This document shows positions 54,739-64,000 of a DNA stretch of 64,000 bases, piece after piece. The translations under genes and the position numbers were made by a program. Under the pieces are notes generated by a model. The model saw only the letters and a list, made by a program, of their open reading frames with translations. It was not told where the DNA came from and ran no database searches. This DNA comes from Pyrinomonadaceae bacterium (GTDB taxonomy: Bacteria > Acidobacteriota > Blastocatellia > Pyrinomonadales > Pyrinomonadaceae): NCBI GenBank assembly GCA_019694355.1, contig JAIBCB010000006.1, positions 124,001-188,000 of the forward strand. The letters run 5' to 3'. How positions within the stretch are numbered: position 1 is the stretch's first letter; each line of letters opens with the position of its first letter.

Positions 54739-56169
54739 CTAGGCTTCTTTTGCCGCCTTTTTCTTCGGTGCGGCCTTCTTTTTCTTCGGCTTCTCTTCGG
54801 AAGCCGTCTCACCTGCCGCTGCCCTTTCATCCGCAGCCGCTAATGCGGCCGCTTCGTCTATCCATTCACCGCCGCTGATCTTTGCCGCACTTACGACCGC
54901 CTCGATCGTCTTCCGGGTCCTCAGATTATTGCGAATATTATCGAGACCGCCCTGTTTTTCGAGCGATTCGCGTATCTCTTTCGGCGGAACACGGTAGTAT
55001 TCCGCGAGCTTGCCAACCTCTTCATCGACCTCGGCCTCATCGACCGATACTTTCTCGGCCTCGGCGATCTTATCGAGCAAAATAGCACCACGGACATCGC
55101 GCTCGGCCTGCGTCCGCATATTTGAATAAGCAAGCTCAATAAAATCTTTCTGAACCTTTGACGGGTCGATCCCTCGGTTTTGGAGATCGTGGGCAAAGTT
55201 ATTCAAAAGGTTTCGCGCCTGATTCTCGATCAGAGCGTTCGGCACCTCGAACTTATTATCTTCGATGACCTTCGCCATCACATCGTTGCGAACGCGGGCA
55301 TCCGCATCTGCAGCCGCCATCTTCTCAACGTCCGCACGCAGACGCGTTCGCAGGTCGGCAAGCGATTCATAGCCTTCGTCGAGGCTCTTTGCCCAGTCGT
55401 CATTCAGTTCAGGAACTTCGGAGCGGCCGACAGACTTGACCTTTGCCTTGTAATGAACCGTCTTTCCGGCGAGAGCTTCCGAAGAGAAATTCTCAGGATA
55501 TTCGACCGTAAATGCCTTTTCCTGGTCTTCGCTCACGCCGACAAGATTGTCAGTGAAGGCAGCTTCGATCATTTCGCTGCCGAGAACGACCTCAAGGTCT
55601 TGAGCGGTGATCGGGTCTTCATCGGGTGCGTCGTCAAACTTACCCTCAAGATCGACAACGACCGTGTCCCCAAGGTCCGATGCCCGGCCTTCGACCGGGA
55701 TCAAGGCGGCTTCATGCTTTAGACGGTCGTTGATCAGATCTTCGACCTCGGTTTCGCCAATAGGACGTACGCGGCGCGTTATCTCGATCCCCTTATAATC
55801 CGGCGTCGCAACTTCAGGCATCACCTCGACGTGAACGTGCAGCGAAAGGGCCTCCGAACCGTTGACCTTTACCGTTTCCGGGTTCTCCAGATGCAAATGC
55901 GGCTCCGTCAAGGGCGTAAGATCGTGTTCGCGTATGGCATCCGTCACCTTTGCAGGCACGACGGTTTGCAGCACTTCCGAGCGGATCTCTTCCTTGTATC
56001 GGATCTTTACCACATCGGCAGGTGCAAAGCCTTTCCGAAAGCCCGGCACGGACGCTCTTTTCGCGTATTTCGCGACGGCCTTACCGTAGGCGGCCTTCAC
56101 CGTCTCGGCGTCAATTTCTATGTGGATCTCTCGTTGGGTCGGTGAAACTTCTTTTAACTCGGTCTTCAT
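54739..56169 (-). CDS. tig: Trigger factor
   Basis: This 476-residue ribosome-associated chaperone has the ribosome-binding signature VPGFRKGFAP near the N-terminus, the FKBP-like domain (RASDLGDTVVVDLEGKFD region) and the helical C-terminal domain. It ends in a Lys-rich tail (KPKKKKAAPKKKAAKEA) longer than usual. Confidence 0.95.
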   Translation of the reverse strand: MKTELKEVSPTQREIHIEIDAETVKAAYGKAVAKYAKRASVPGFRKGFAPADVVKIRYKEEIRSEVLQTVVPAKVTDAIREHDLTPLTEPHLHLENPETVKVNGSEALSLHVHVEVMPEVATPDYKGIEITRRVRPIGETEVEDLINDRLKHEAALIPVEGRASDLGDTVVVDLEGKFDDAPDEDPITAQDLEVVLGSEMIEAAFTDNLVGVSEDQEKAFTVEYPENFSSEALAGKTVHYKAKVKSVGRSEVPELNDDWAKSLDEGYESLADLRTRLRADVEKMAAADADARVRNDVMAKVIEDNKFEVPNALIENQARNLLNNFAHDLQNRGIDPSKVQKDFIELAYSNMRTQAERDVRGAILLDKIAEAEKVSVDEAEVDEEVGKLAEYYRVPPKEIRESLEKQGGLDNIRNNLRTRKTIEAVVSAAKISGGEWIDEAAALAAADERAAAGETASEEKPKKKKAAPKKKAAKEA

Positions 56170-56232
56170 CTAAAAAAAGGATAGCCAAAGGAGCGAAACT
56201 TGTCGAACCACAAGTTCGCTAAAAGCCGACTG

Positions 56233-56568
56233 CTATTCCGACCATGCGGCAAGTTCATTGCCTGCGGGGTCATGAAAATGAAATCTTTTGCCGCCCGGAA
56301 ATGAAAATATCTCTTTCGTGATCGCCCCGCCTGCGGCCTTGACCTTCGAATACGCCGCTTCGATATCGGCCACGTGTATGACAGGAAGCGGGGCTTTCGA
56401 CGGGCTTTCAGCGTTGATGCCGCTGCCGACACCGCTGCTCTTCGTATCGGCGTAATCATCGCCCCACTGCTGAAACTCCCAGCCAAAGACCGTCTCGAAA
56501 AATGCCTTGGTCTTTATGAGGTCAGCAATATTCTCTGCCGGCAGCTCGATGTAGTCTATTTGATCCAT
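56233..56568 (-). CDS. VOC/glyoxalase-like protein
   Basis: This 111-residue protein begins MDQIDYIELPAENI. It has KAFFETVFGWEFQQWGDDYADT and a second half ending FHFHDPAGNELAAWSE, the pattern of the VOC superfamily. The substrate is unknown. The start is chosen at the beginning of the domain; a longer reading overlaps the tRNA. Confidence 0.82.
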   Translation of the reverse strand: MDQIDYIELPAENIADLIKTKAFFETVFGWEFQQWGDDYADTKSSGVGSGINAESPSKAPLPVIHVADIEAAYSKVKAAGGAITKEIFSFPGGKRFHFHDPAGNELAAWSE

Positions 56569-56640
56569 ACTGACCTGATCCTGTCGTCGTGGAAAAAAGC
56601 AACGGCGCAAAATGCGCCGCAGATTGAATGAATGATCTGT

Positions 56641-56725
56641 TGGTGCCGAGGGCGAGACTCGAACTCGCACGTCTTTCGACGCTAGATCCTAAGTCTAGTG
56701 CGTCTGCCAATTTCGCCACCTCGGC
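56641..56725 (-). tRNA. tRNA-Leu (anticodon UAG)
   Basis: An 85-nt gene with a long variable arm, typical for leucine. Acceptor GCCGAGG pairs with CCTCGGC, the anticodon stem is CTAGA/TCTAG with TAG in the loop, the T arm includes GAGTTCGAGTCTC and CCA is encoded. Confidence 0.93.
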
Positions 56726-56796
56726 ACGCTTCGTGAGAAACAAAGGCGAACAGGAAGAATACCATTCGACCGAAGCAGCTGACAATACGCGCCCGA

Positions 56797-57057
56797 CTAT
56801 TTGTTGATGTACTTTCGGTCGTATTCGTCCCAGGACATTTGAATGTCATTGGTACCGAGGCGCGACTGCGATTCGTAGCCAAGAGCCTTTGCTTCCATCT
56901 TCTTGAAAAGCCTCACGCCGCCGTAGATAAGGCCGCCGATGACCGCGATCCAGAAAAGATACCAGATCAGCGTCGAGAGAAGGCCAAGCACCCACAGAGC
57001 CGCGATGCCCGCGAAGAAAATACCGATTATCGCCAGAATGACCTTGATGATGTTCAT
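56797..57057 (-). CDS. Small membrane protein
   Basis: This 86-residue protein has two transmembrane segments (about 5-27 and 30-50) and a charged C-terminal tail. No family recognised. It lies between tRNA-Leu and the divergent murE. Confidence 0.6.
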   Translation of the reverse strand: MNIIKVILAIIGIFFAGIAALWVLGLLSTLIWYLFWIAVIGGLIYGGVRLFKKMEAKALGYESQSRLGTNDIQMSWDEYDRKYINK

Positions 57058-57172
57058 ACGCCGTGTGCCTCCTTTAGCCTGAAATAGATACGATGCATTT
57101 CTGAGGGATGTTCGTATTATTTTGCCTCTCTATCGTATAATCGCACGTATTTTAGGATACACCGACAAGCAA

Positions 57173-58669
57173 GTGACACAACCGACAATTACCATCAACC
57201 ACCTCGCAAACGCACTTTCTGCAAAGATAACGGGCGATCCAACGCGGACGGCCACCGACGTAACTCACGATTCGCGACAAGTACGCGAAGGCACGCTGTT
57301 CGTAGCGATCAAAGGCTCGACGGTTGATGGCCACCGGTTCATCGATGATGTTTTGCGACGAGGAGCGGCCGGGATCATTTCTGAGCAGAGCTGTCCGGAA
57401 GATTTTGCGGGTACTTGGCTGCAGGTCGCAAACGCGAGAAAAGCTCTGGCGGTCGCCGCGTCCGCTGTAAATGGCGAACCGTCGCGTGACCTTTCGCTTG
57501 TCGGCATCACCGGAACTAACGGAAAGACGACAACGACTTATCTCTGCTTTGCCCTTGCCGAGACGGCGGGCCAATTCCCAGCGATGCTCACGACGGTCGA
57601 ATACCGCATCGGCGAGATGAGTCAGGAGGCCGTGCGGACAACGCCGGAGGCGTCAGACACGAACAGATTCTTACGCCAGGCCGTCGAAGCCGGATCGAAG
57701 ATGGCGGTAATGGAAGCCTCGTCGCAGGCGATAGACCTTCACCGTTGCGACGGCCTTCATTTTCAAGTCGCGGTATTCACGAACTTGACGCAGGATCACC
57801 TTGATTACCACGGCACGATGGAGAGCTATTTCGAAGCAAAGAAGCAGCTCTTTGACGGCTCACTCGGCAGTTCACCAAGTGCATCGGTCGTCAATATCGA
57901 CGATGAATGGGGACAGAAACTTGCGGCTGACCTTCGTGCTTCCGGGCAGCGTGTGGTCACTACCGCACAGAATTCGGACGCCGATATCACGGGAACGAAT
58001 GTTGATGTCTCGCTAATTCGCGGCACTTCGTTCGATCTGACCTCGCCGCTCGGCCAGATCAGAATCACGTCTCCGCTCGTCGGTAAACCGCACGTTTACA
58101 ATATGTTATCGGCCGCAGGCGTAGCCATCGAACTTGGATACGATCTTGCTGCGATCAAGGCCGCATTTGAAAAGTGCGTCGGCGCACCGGGACGTTTTGA
58201 GCGAGTACCGCACGACGGAGACTTCGCCGTTATTGTCGATTATGCTCACACCGACGACGCTCTTAGGAACACCTTACGAACTGCGAAAGACCTGACAACC
58301 GGCAGAATAATTACCGTTTTCGGCTGCGGCGGTGACAGAGACCGCTCGAAGAGGCGCCCGATGGGTGATGCCGCGGGCGAATTGAGCGATCTGGTCATCA
58401 TCACGTCGGACAATCCGCGAAATGAAGATCCGCTTAAGATCATCGCGTCGATCGAAGAAGGCGTGAGGTCGCGAACCGAGGCCTACGAGGTCATAAGCGA
58501 CCGGCGTGATGCGATCGGGAGAGCCATATCGTTAGCAGAAAGCGGTGATGTAGTGATAATTGCGGGGAAAGGCCACGAAAACTACCAGATAATCGGTGGC
58601 GACAAGTTTCATTTCGACGATCGAGAGGTCGCCGCAGATGCGCTCGCCCGGCGCAATGAAGTTGTCTAG
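57173..58669 (+). CDS. murE: UDP-N-acetylmuramoyl-tripeptide synthetase, meso-DAP type
   Basis: This Mur ligase has GITGTNGKTTTTYL (ATP loop), LTQDHLDYHGTMESYF, and DNPRNEDP, the motif of enzymes that add meso-diaminopimelate. It builds the peptidoglycan stem peptide in the cytoplasm. A GTG at 57173 is preferred because a -10-like TATAAT (57136-57141) lies within the longer reading from the TTG at 57122. Both are possible and the choice is not certain. Confidence 0.93.
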   Translation: MTQPTITINHLANALSAKITGDPTRTATDVTHDSRQVREGTLFVAIKGSTVDGHRFIDDVLRRGAAGIISEQSCPEDFAGTWLQVANARKALAVAASAVNGEPSRDLSLVGITGTNGKTTTTYLCFALAETAGQFPAMLTTVEYRIGEMSQEAVRTTPEASDTNRFLRQAVEAGSKMAVMEASSQAIDLHRCDGLHFQVAVFTNLTQDHLDYHGTMESYFEAKKQLFDGSLGSSPSASVVNIDDEWGQKLAADLRASGQRVVTTAQNSDADITGTNVDVSLIRGTSFDLTSPLGQIRITSPLVGKPHVYNMLSAAGVAIELGYDLAAIKAAFEKCVGAPGRFERVPHDGDFAVIVDYAHTDDALRNTLRTAKDLTTGRIITVFGCGGDRDRSKRRPMGDAAGELSDLVIITSDNPRNEDPLKIIASIEEGVRSRTEAYEVISDRRDAIGRAISLAESGDVVIIAGKGHENYQIIGGDKFHFDDREVAADALARRNEVV

Positions 58670-59001
58670 CCTTGCCTTGACTCGCGGACGATATTTACCA
58701 GAACTTCGCGTTGTTCAAATGACAAGGAATCAAATCTAACGCCGAAGCCGATCTCCACGACGTGGTTGACGATGACGCCGGTAAAAAGCACCTTCATCCC
58801 GTCGGCAAGCGGCAAGTAGATCTTGACCGGCGTTCCGTCTTCGACGTTGCCTGAACTCAAAACAAAACAGCCTTCAAAGCTGACATCGCTGATCGCTCCG
58901 GTCTCACGTTCGCCGGACGTTTCGAATTCCGCGGGTATATCGATCGGATAACGAGTCGTGCTTCTGCGGTCATCACCGCTGCGTCTTTCTTGTGTGGACA
59001 T
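58666..59001 (-). CDS. PilZ domain protein
   Basis: This 111-residue protein has RRSTTRYPIDIPAEF and later DVSFEGCFV, the RxxxR and D/NxSxxG motifs that bind cyclic di-GMP. It is a single-domain receptor, convergent with murE (3 or 4 bases overlap at the ends) and 4 bases after the permease gene. Confidence 0.85.
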   Translation of the reverse strand: MSTQERRSGDDRRSTTRYPIDIPAEFETSGERETGAISDVSFEGCFVLSSGNVEDGTPVKIYLPLADGMKVLFTGVIVNHVVEIGFGVRFDSLSFEQREVLVNIVRESRQG

Positions 59002-59005
59002 CTTA

Positions 59006-60481
59006 CTATTCTTGCTCCTCGGCCACCTCGGCGGTTGGCCGCATTTTCGTCAAATAATAATACACTGGAAGGCCCAAAATTATCAGCCCAAGCCCCACAA
59101 AAGATCGTGTCGGTGAATTCACCATCGTGTTCACGAGCAGCCACCCTGCGACCAAAAGGAAAATGACGGGAACCACCGGATATCCCCACGCCTTGTAAGG
59201 CCGTGCAAGATCAGGGAATTTCCTGCGATAAACGAAGATCGATGATGTTACCGCCGCATAGAAGATCCAGGAAGCGAAAATAACGTAATCCGTCAGCGTA
59301 TCGAATGAGCCTGTCAATACGAGAGCAAAGCCGAGCAGCATTTGAAGGATGAGAGCCCTTATCGGGACTCCCGTAATGCTCAAACGCCCAAGAGATCGGA
59401 ACATCAACCCGTCGTTTGCCATCGCATACGGCACGCGCGAGCCCGAAAGTATCGACGTATGCAGCGTTCCGAGCGACGAAAGCATAAGTCCCGTCGCAAA
59501 CACAGCAACAGCCGTACCTGTCGCAAATTCCTTTAGATTTCCACCGAAGAAGGTGCTCACAAGGGCCTTCCCGACCGATGAAGATTCTGAGATCGAGGCG
59601 ATCGCGGTCGGGTCCAGCACATAAAAATATGCAAAATTTGTAACTGCGTACAGCAGGATGATGACGACCGTGCTGCCGATGATCGCGAGGGGAATGTTGC
59701 GGTTCGGATTCTCGACCTCGCCCGCGACGAACGTTAGATTGTTCCAGCCGTCATAACCCCAAAGCGCTCCAAGCATCGCCGCCGCGAAGCCGCCAAAGAA
59801 TGAGTAGCTCGGTGAGCCGTATCTGACCGCCGCATCAACTTTTTCGCAAACGCCGCCAGCTTCGACCATCGAGAAATGCGAAAAGTCACCGGTCGCCCAC
59901 AGAAAAGCACCGCCGGCCACAAACACGATCAACGCGATCTTTATGCCGGTCAAAAACGTCGCGATCCGTCCGCTGATGACGACCGTGGCGCAATTCAATG
60001 TCGTGAAGATCAGGATGACCATCAACGCAACCACTTGAGCCAGCGTTACGCCCATTTGGTAGCCAAAGATGTCCAGCGTAAAAAGCTCAGGTTTTAGTCC
60101 GCCGCCAAGAAAATCGTTCAGGCCGATAGCAAATGCTACGGCCGCTGCCGCTTGCGAACCCGGCTTTGCGACGAACATCTGCATCCATCCAAATAAAAAG
60201 CTCGAAAGGCGTCCGTATGCATCGCGAAGGAAAACATATTCACCCCCAGCCGCCGGCTTCATCGCGGTCAACTCGGCATAGGTCAAAGCACCGGCAAGCG
60301 ACAAAACGCCGGCTGCGATCCACGCGGCGAGAACCCAGCCCGGCGAGCCGACATTACAGGTCATCACGCGAGCCTTCAAAAACACGCCCGTGCCAATGAC
60401 GTTGCCGATGATGATCGAGACCGCTGCGACGAGACCAAGTCCACGCACGAGCGTAATGCCGCTTTTTGAGCCAGATTCCAT
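59006..60481 (-). CDS. APC family amino acid permease
   Basis: This 491-residue protein has about 12 transmembrane segments. The first includes the family motif SIIIGNVIGTGVFLKA, and GGEYVFLRDAYGR follows. It probably carries amino acids across the inner membrane; the substrate cannot be told. Confidence 0.9.
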   Translation of the reverse strand: MESGSKSGITLVRGLGLVAAVSIIIGNVIGTGVFLKARVMTCNVGSPGWVLAAWIAAGVLSLAGALTYAELTAMKPAAGGEYVFLRDAYGRLSSFLFGWMQMFVAKPGSQAAAAVAFAIGLNDFLGGGLKPELFTLDIFGYQMGVTLAQVVALMVILIFTTLNCATVVISGRIATFLTGIKIALIVFVAGGAFLWATGDFSHFSMVEAGGVCEKVDAAVRYGSPSYSFFGGFAAAMLGALWGYDGWNNLTFVAGEVENPNRNIPLAIIGSTVVIILLYAVTNFAYFYVLDPTAIASISESSSVGKALVSTFFGGNLKEFATGTAVAVFATGLMLSSLGTLHTSILSGSRVPYAMANDGLMFRSLGRLSITGVPIRALILQMLLGFALVLTGSFDTLTDYVIFASWIFYAAVTSSIFVYRRKFPDLARPYKAWGYPVVPVIFLLVAGWLLVNTMVNSPTRSFVGLGLIILGLPVYYYLTKMRPTAEVAEEQE

Positions 60482-60605
60482 ATTCTTTCGATATTCCTGG
60501 GAGAAACCTTTCGGATATATTACGCGAATCGCGGCGGATTAAAAACGGAGGCCCAACACTTTTCCGCGTTGGAATCGTGAATGGACCGTTGTTAGAATTC
60601 TCTGC

Positions 60606-61919
60606 GTGCCGAAGCTCGATATTTCATCCGATGAACTCATGGCGAGGCTGCTTGGCCTGTCGCACGAATGGCAGGTCGCTATACTCGATAGCTGCGGCGT
60701 CGGCCATTTAGGCTCAAAGCTTCTGATCGCCGGCATCGATCCGGTCGAGACCTCTGAGCTCTCCCGTTCAGAAGTGAATGAGAGCCTGAACGCCTTGACA
60801 CTTGCGGTCGAAGGCGAGCTTCCCTGCATCTTCACCCTTTCTTACGAATTCGGACTCCTGCTTAACGGAATTCGATCTCGCCATTTCAGTCGGACTGAAC
60901 CGCACATTTTCCTTGCTCGATTCAAGAACCTGATCGTCCACAACTACGCGACGAAAACAACTCACGTGCTTGGACCCGATCCGCAGCAAGTCGTCGAGAG
61001 GCTGTTAGATACTTCCAACCTTGCCGCGTATGAAATAGGCCGTCACGCAACGCTTCTTTCGTCGTCATTCTCAAAGAGCGAATATTTGGCAGCTGTTAGT
61101 GAAATTCAGGAAGAGATACGATCCGGCAACACATACCAAGCGAATATCGTCCAGAGGTTTGAGGCCGAGATCGGCGACCTTGACCCGCAGGCCATTTTCG
61201 TCCGATTAAGACGAGATCATCCGGCGGCCTTCGCCGCTTTCATACAGCGAGCTAGATCCACGGTCGTCTCTGTTTCACCCGAACGTTTTTTTCGGATTGC
61301 TGGCGGCATTATCGAGGCTTCGCCCATCAAAGGAACGGCCCCGCGCGTCGGCGATGAAGCGATCGACAAAAAAACCCGCGAAACACTGCTTAACAGCCGA
61401 AAGGACAACGCCGAGAATACGATGATCGTCGATCTCTTGCGGAACGATCTTGGCCGAGTATGCGATTTCGGCTCCATCGTCGTTACCAAACTCTGCGATC
61501 TGGAAGAACATCCGACGCTCTTCCATCTCGTGTCGACGATCAGAGGACAGCTGAAGCAAAATGCCGGGTTCGCAGATGTCATCAGGGCGTTGTTTCCGTG
61601 CGGTTCGATCACAGGAGCTCCGAAAATAAGCACAATGAAGATCATTGACCGTGTTGAAAAGGCAGCTCGCGGCCTTTCAATGGGAGCGATCGGATACTCC
61701 ATTCCAAACGCGTTTGAAACCGAAGGTTCTGGTCTCTCGAGCGGGATCGACACCAATGTCGCGATCCGAACGATGGTGATCCGCGACGGCATTGCAGCTT
61801 TCTCGACCGGCGGCGGCATCGTCAGCGACTCGGAACCGGACCTTGAATACGGCGAGATGCTCTTGAAGGCAAAAGCACTGTTCGCCGCCTTGGGGATCAA
61901 TTCAACCGAATTTTTGTAA
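60606..61919 (+). CDS. pabB: Aminodeoxychorismate synthase component I
   Basis: This 437-residue chorismate-binding enzyme has EIRSGNTYQANIVQRF, SPERFF, EASPIKGTAPR, DLLRNDLGRVC and LFPCGSITGAPKI, the PabB/TrpE signature. The set is closer to PabB. It makes 4-amino-4-deoxychorismate for folate. It starts at GTG 60606. No pabA is next to it. Confidence 0.9.
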   Translation: MPKLDISSDELMARLLGLSHEWQVAILDSCGVGHLGSKLLIAGIDPVETSELSRSEVNESLNALTLAVEGELPCIFTLSYEFGLLLNGIRSRHFSRTEPHIFLARFKNLIVHNYATKTTHVLGPDPQQVVERLLDTSNLAAYEIGRHATLLSSSFSKSEYLAAVSEIQEEIRSGNTYQANIVQRFEAEIGDLDPQAIFVRLRRDHPAAFAAFIQRARSTVVSVSPERFFRIAGGIIEASPIKGTAPRVGDEAIDKKTRETLLNSRKDNAENTMIVDLLRNDLGRVCDFGSIVVTKLCDLEEHPTLFHLVSTIRGQLKQNAGFADVIRALFPCGSITGAPKISTMKIIDRVEKAARGLSMGAIGYSIPNAFETEGSGLSSGIDTNVAIRTMVIRDGIAAFSTGGGIVSDSEPDLEYGEMLLKAKALFAALGINSTEFL

Positions 61920-62006
61920 CCAATTTTCGTCGCCAACGTGCTACTATTTAGTCGGAGTTCGTCCCCAAGCCGTAAAGACGGATCCCTACTCTTCCAAAGT
62001 CAAAAG

Positions 62007-62846
62007 ATGGCGAATTATTACGAGGTTCTGCGGGTCGCGCAGGATGCGACCGGCGCCGAAATAAAGTCGGCTTATCGTCGCTTGGCGCGCAAACTCCACC
62101 CGGACAAGAACAACGGTGCTGAGGATACCGCCCGCCGTTTCGCCGAGATCGCCGAGGCCTACGAAATTCTCGGCAACCCAAAACAACGTGCCGAATACGA
62201 CAGGCGCATCCTCGACGCTCAATTCCGCGGCAACGGACATTCAGTTTTCACTTCGACGAATAAGCACGCGAACCGTTGGCGGCAAATGGTTTACGAGCGT
62301 CGATATAACGACATATTGAACCGTATGATCGCCGAGGAACGCCGCGAGGCGATGGCGTTTCAAAAGGTCGTCTATCCGCTTTCAGCTTTTCTTGTTTCCG
62401 CGGTCATCTCGACCGCCGCGAGGCCGAACATCTTCGTCAGCGCGGAAATATTGGGAAGGATCGCGATCATAACGCTTTTTACCGTCGGCGTGATCCATTT
62501 GATCGGCCGTATGCGGGACGGTTTTGTGCGTTATACGTCGTATGACGACAACATCCACGATTCGATCCTGGATGACCGTGACCGCAAGACTCCGATGCGT
62601 TCACGATATGCGGTCGCCGCAATGCTGCTGGCTTCGATCTTAGGAGCGTTCCTTATTGGTTGGATTCTGGGCATTTTTATTACCTTCCCTGCCGAACTCG
62701 TACCGGCGGCCTTCGGACGCGGCCTCAACCCGGAATTCATTCTCTATCCGCCCATAATCACGCTTTTTGTTGATATGATGCACTCGCTTGTCACCCGCTT
62801 CGAACGACGCCCCGCCGACGTTGACAACTCCGGCATCTTTAGCTAA
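62007..62846 (+). CDS. DnaJ-domain membrane protein
   Basis: This 279-residue protein has an N-terminal J domain ([16 protein letters not shown], then the HPD motif in KLHPDKNNG) and several C-terminal hydrophobic segments (about 115-135, 140-160, 205-230). It lacks the Gly/Phe and zinc regions of DnaJ. It likely recruits Hsp70 to the membrane. The start at 62007 is the beginning of the J domain. Confidence 0.85.
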   Translation: MANYYEVLRVAQDATGAEIKSAYRRLARKLHPDKNNGAEDTARRFAEIAEAYEILGNPKQRAEYDRRILDAQFRGNGHSVFTSTNKHANRWRQMVYERRYNDILNRMIAEERREAMAFQKVVYPLSAFLVSAVISTAARPNIFVSAEILGRIAIITLFTVGVIHLIGRMRDGFVRYTSYDDNIHDSILDDRDRKTPMRSRYAVAAMLLASILGAFLIGWILGIFITFPAELVPAAFGRGLNPEFILYPPIITLFVDMMHSLVTRFERRPADVDNSGIFS

Positions 62847-62887
62847 AATTTGGAGTTTGTCTATAAAGACGATACTGAATTTAAGAA

Positions 62888-63151
62888 ATGGCGAATCATA
62901 AATCTGCAGAAAAGCGCGTCCGTCAGACGACGAAACGAAACGCGATCAACCGAAGCAATCGCAGCGAGCTCCGCACTTCGATCAAGAAACTTCGTGCGGC
63001 CGTTGCCGCGAGCGACAAGAGCGGCGCGACCGAGCTTTTGACCCCGACGGTCTCTCTCATCGACAAAGCGGTCAATAAGGGCATCATCCACAAGAACACG
63101 GCGGCACGCTATAAATCGCGTCTTACTAAGCACACGAACAGCCTTGCCTAG
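62888..63151 (+). CDS. rpsT: 30S ribosomal protein S20
   Basis: This 87-residue basic helical protein begins MANHKSAEKRVRQT with the S20 pattern KSAEKR-x-RQ and ends KNTAARYKSRLTKHTNSLA. It binds 16S rRNA. Confidence 0.95.
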   Translation: MANHKSAEKRVRQTTKRNAINRSNRSELRTSIKKLRAAVAASDKSGATELLTPTVSLIDKAVNKGIIHKNTAARYKSRLTKHTNSLA

Positions 63152-63290
63152 TTTGCAGAACGCTGAAAGGCCTGAAGCCTTTGGCGATCTGGGTCTCTGA
63201 AGATGGGCGACAGTTTCCTTTTGGAAGTTGTCGGCCATTTTCTTTTTGCTACAATCAAATCTTCGCCCGAAAACGCGGCCCTTTTTTGTG

Positions 63291-64000
63291 ATGAAGATCA
63301 CTCTCGATACACCCATAATCGAACTTCATCGCCACCGGATCTCAAATCTATCGGCGGGGATGGCCCGCAAACTCGCGACCGCGATCGCTGCCAATTCTGG
63401 TAAGGCGAATGTTGCTGAAACGACTGTCGAAGACCTGCTGAACTATCTGCCAACGCGTTACGAGGATCGGTCGCACTTTCTATCGCTCGACAAGATCAAG
63501 GCCGGCGACGAGGCCGCGGCCGAACTCTTTGTTCGAAATACGGCCGGGATCCAGGTCGGCAAATTCCGCGACAGGAAGAAGCCGCCGCTCTACGTATTTG
63601 AGATCACGGCCGGCGACCGCGAACGCCTTCACAAGCCCGTCATCATCAAATGGTTCGTCTCGGGTAAGGGAGCGAACGACATCGTCAATTGGTATTCGAA
63701 GAAGTTCCCCCGAGGCACGCGTTTCGTCGCCTATGGACTTTGGGATGTCGATCAACGCGGCCAGCTTGGTATAAAGATCGGAAAACCCGAAGAGATCGAA
63801 ATACTTCCCGCGATCGACGACGGCCTTTTTTTGCCATCCAGCGTCGCCGAGGACGTACCCGAAGAAGAGATCCTCGATCCTGCTCTTATCAGCGTACATA
63901 CGGGCCGCGTGCCTATATATCGAAGGCTCGGAAACTTCTCGACAAAAAAACTGCGCGAGATCGTTCGCTCTCTCTTAAATGAACTCGGCGACATCCCGGA
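63291..64000 (+). CDS. recG: ATP-dependent DNA helicase RecG, N-terminal part (cut by window edge)
   Basis: The frame starts at ATG 63291 and stays open to the end (236 codons). It has VEDLLNYLPTRYEDRS, the RecG wedge-domain opening motif, and HTGRVPIYRRLGNFSTKKLREIV. The helicase motifs lie beyond the edge. RecG remodels stalled forks. Confidence 0.9.
   Translation, partial: MKITLDTPIIELHRHRISNLSAGMARKLATAIAANSGKANVAETTVEDLLNYLPTRYEDRSHFLSLDKIKAGDEAAAELFVRNTAGIQVGKFRDRKKPPLYVFEITAGDRERLHKPVIIKWFVSGKGANDIVNWYSKKFPRGTRFVAYGLWDVDQRGQLGIKIGKPEEIEILPAIDDGLFLPSSVAEDVPEEEILDPALISVHTGRVPIYRRLGNFSTKKLREIVRSLLNELGDIP

Overview
The window joins two different regions. Positions 1 to about 40,700 are accessory DNA with the parts list of an integrative and conjugative element (ICE): a type IV secretion system, a MOBP-type relaxase, two single-strand binding proteins, an RNase H and an excisionase-like protein. 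It ends against the 3' end of a tRNA-Lys gene (40701-40776, minus strand). From there to 64,000 is housekeeping DNA, visibly richer in G and C. The meso-DAP type MurE, the DUF1570/TPR and CHAT/TPR proteins, the small PilZ protein and short intergenic palindromes suggest an Acidobacteriota-like bacterium, perhaps Blastocatellia. That assignment is inference from general gene content; no rRNA is present to test it.

Layout of the element: virB4 (cut by the left edge), virB3 and virB2 run leftward. A lytic transglycosylase and then virB8, virB9-like, virB10, a MoxR-like AAA+ ATPase, a membrane protein, virD4 and a pilin-like protein run rightward (2.4-11.2 kb). A polymorphic toxin island follows (11.3-21.6 kb, leftward): one full Rhs protein of 2065 residues plus two displaced Rhs C-terminal tips, each followed by a secreted or lipoprotein-like candidate immunity gene. 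An IS481-type transposase remnant, a 748-aa unknown protein, the relaxase operon and a candidate oriT come next (21.8-27.9 kb). After these are RNase H, two ssb genes, two proteins of unknown role and a PspF-like sigma-54 enhancer-binding protein (28.2-33.4 kb). A five-gene rightward cassette then encodes an ECF-like sigma factor, a zinc-finger anti-sigma-like protein, an S9 peptidase, a small Cys-rich secreted peptide and a TPR-CHAT protease (33.6-40.0 kb). A small excisionase-like HTH protein lies next to the tRNA. No integrase is visible and the other end of the element lies outside the window.

The most interesting signal is regulatory. Four intergenic regions of the element carry arrays of an 18-bp TGG-N12-CCA operator, repeated about every two helical turns (20-22 bp, once 31 bp). 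Six operons start behind sequences that match the sigma-54 -24/-12 promoter, five of them very closely: virB2, virB1, virB8, the mobilisation operon, the RHH gene and xis. The element encodes its own sigma-54 activator without a sensor domain. Together this suggests one dedicated switch that turns on mating-pore assembly, DNA processing and excision at the same time.

The core region holds purA between two GNAT acetyltransferases, glgA, a DUF1570/TPR protein, rho with its own intrinsic terminator, engB, the proteostasis block lon-clpX-clpP-tig, a VOC protein, tRNA-Leu(UAG), murE, a PilZ protein, an APC permease, pabB, a DnaJ-domain membrane protein, rpsT and the start of recG.
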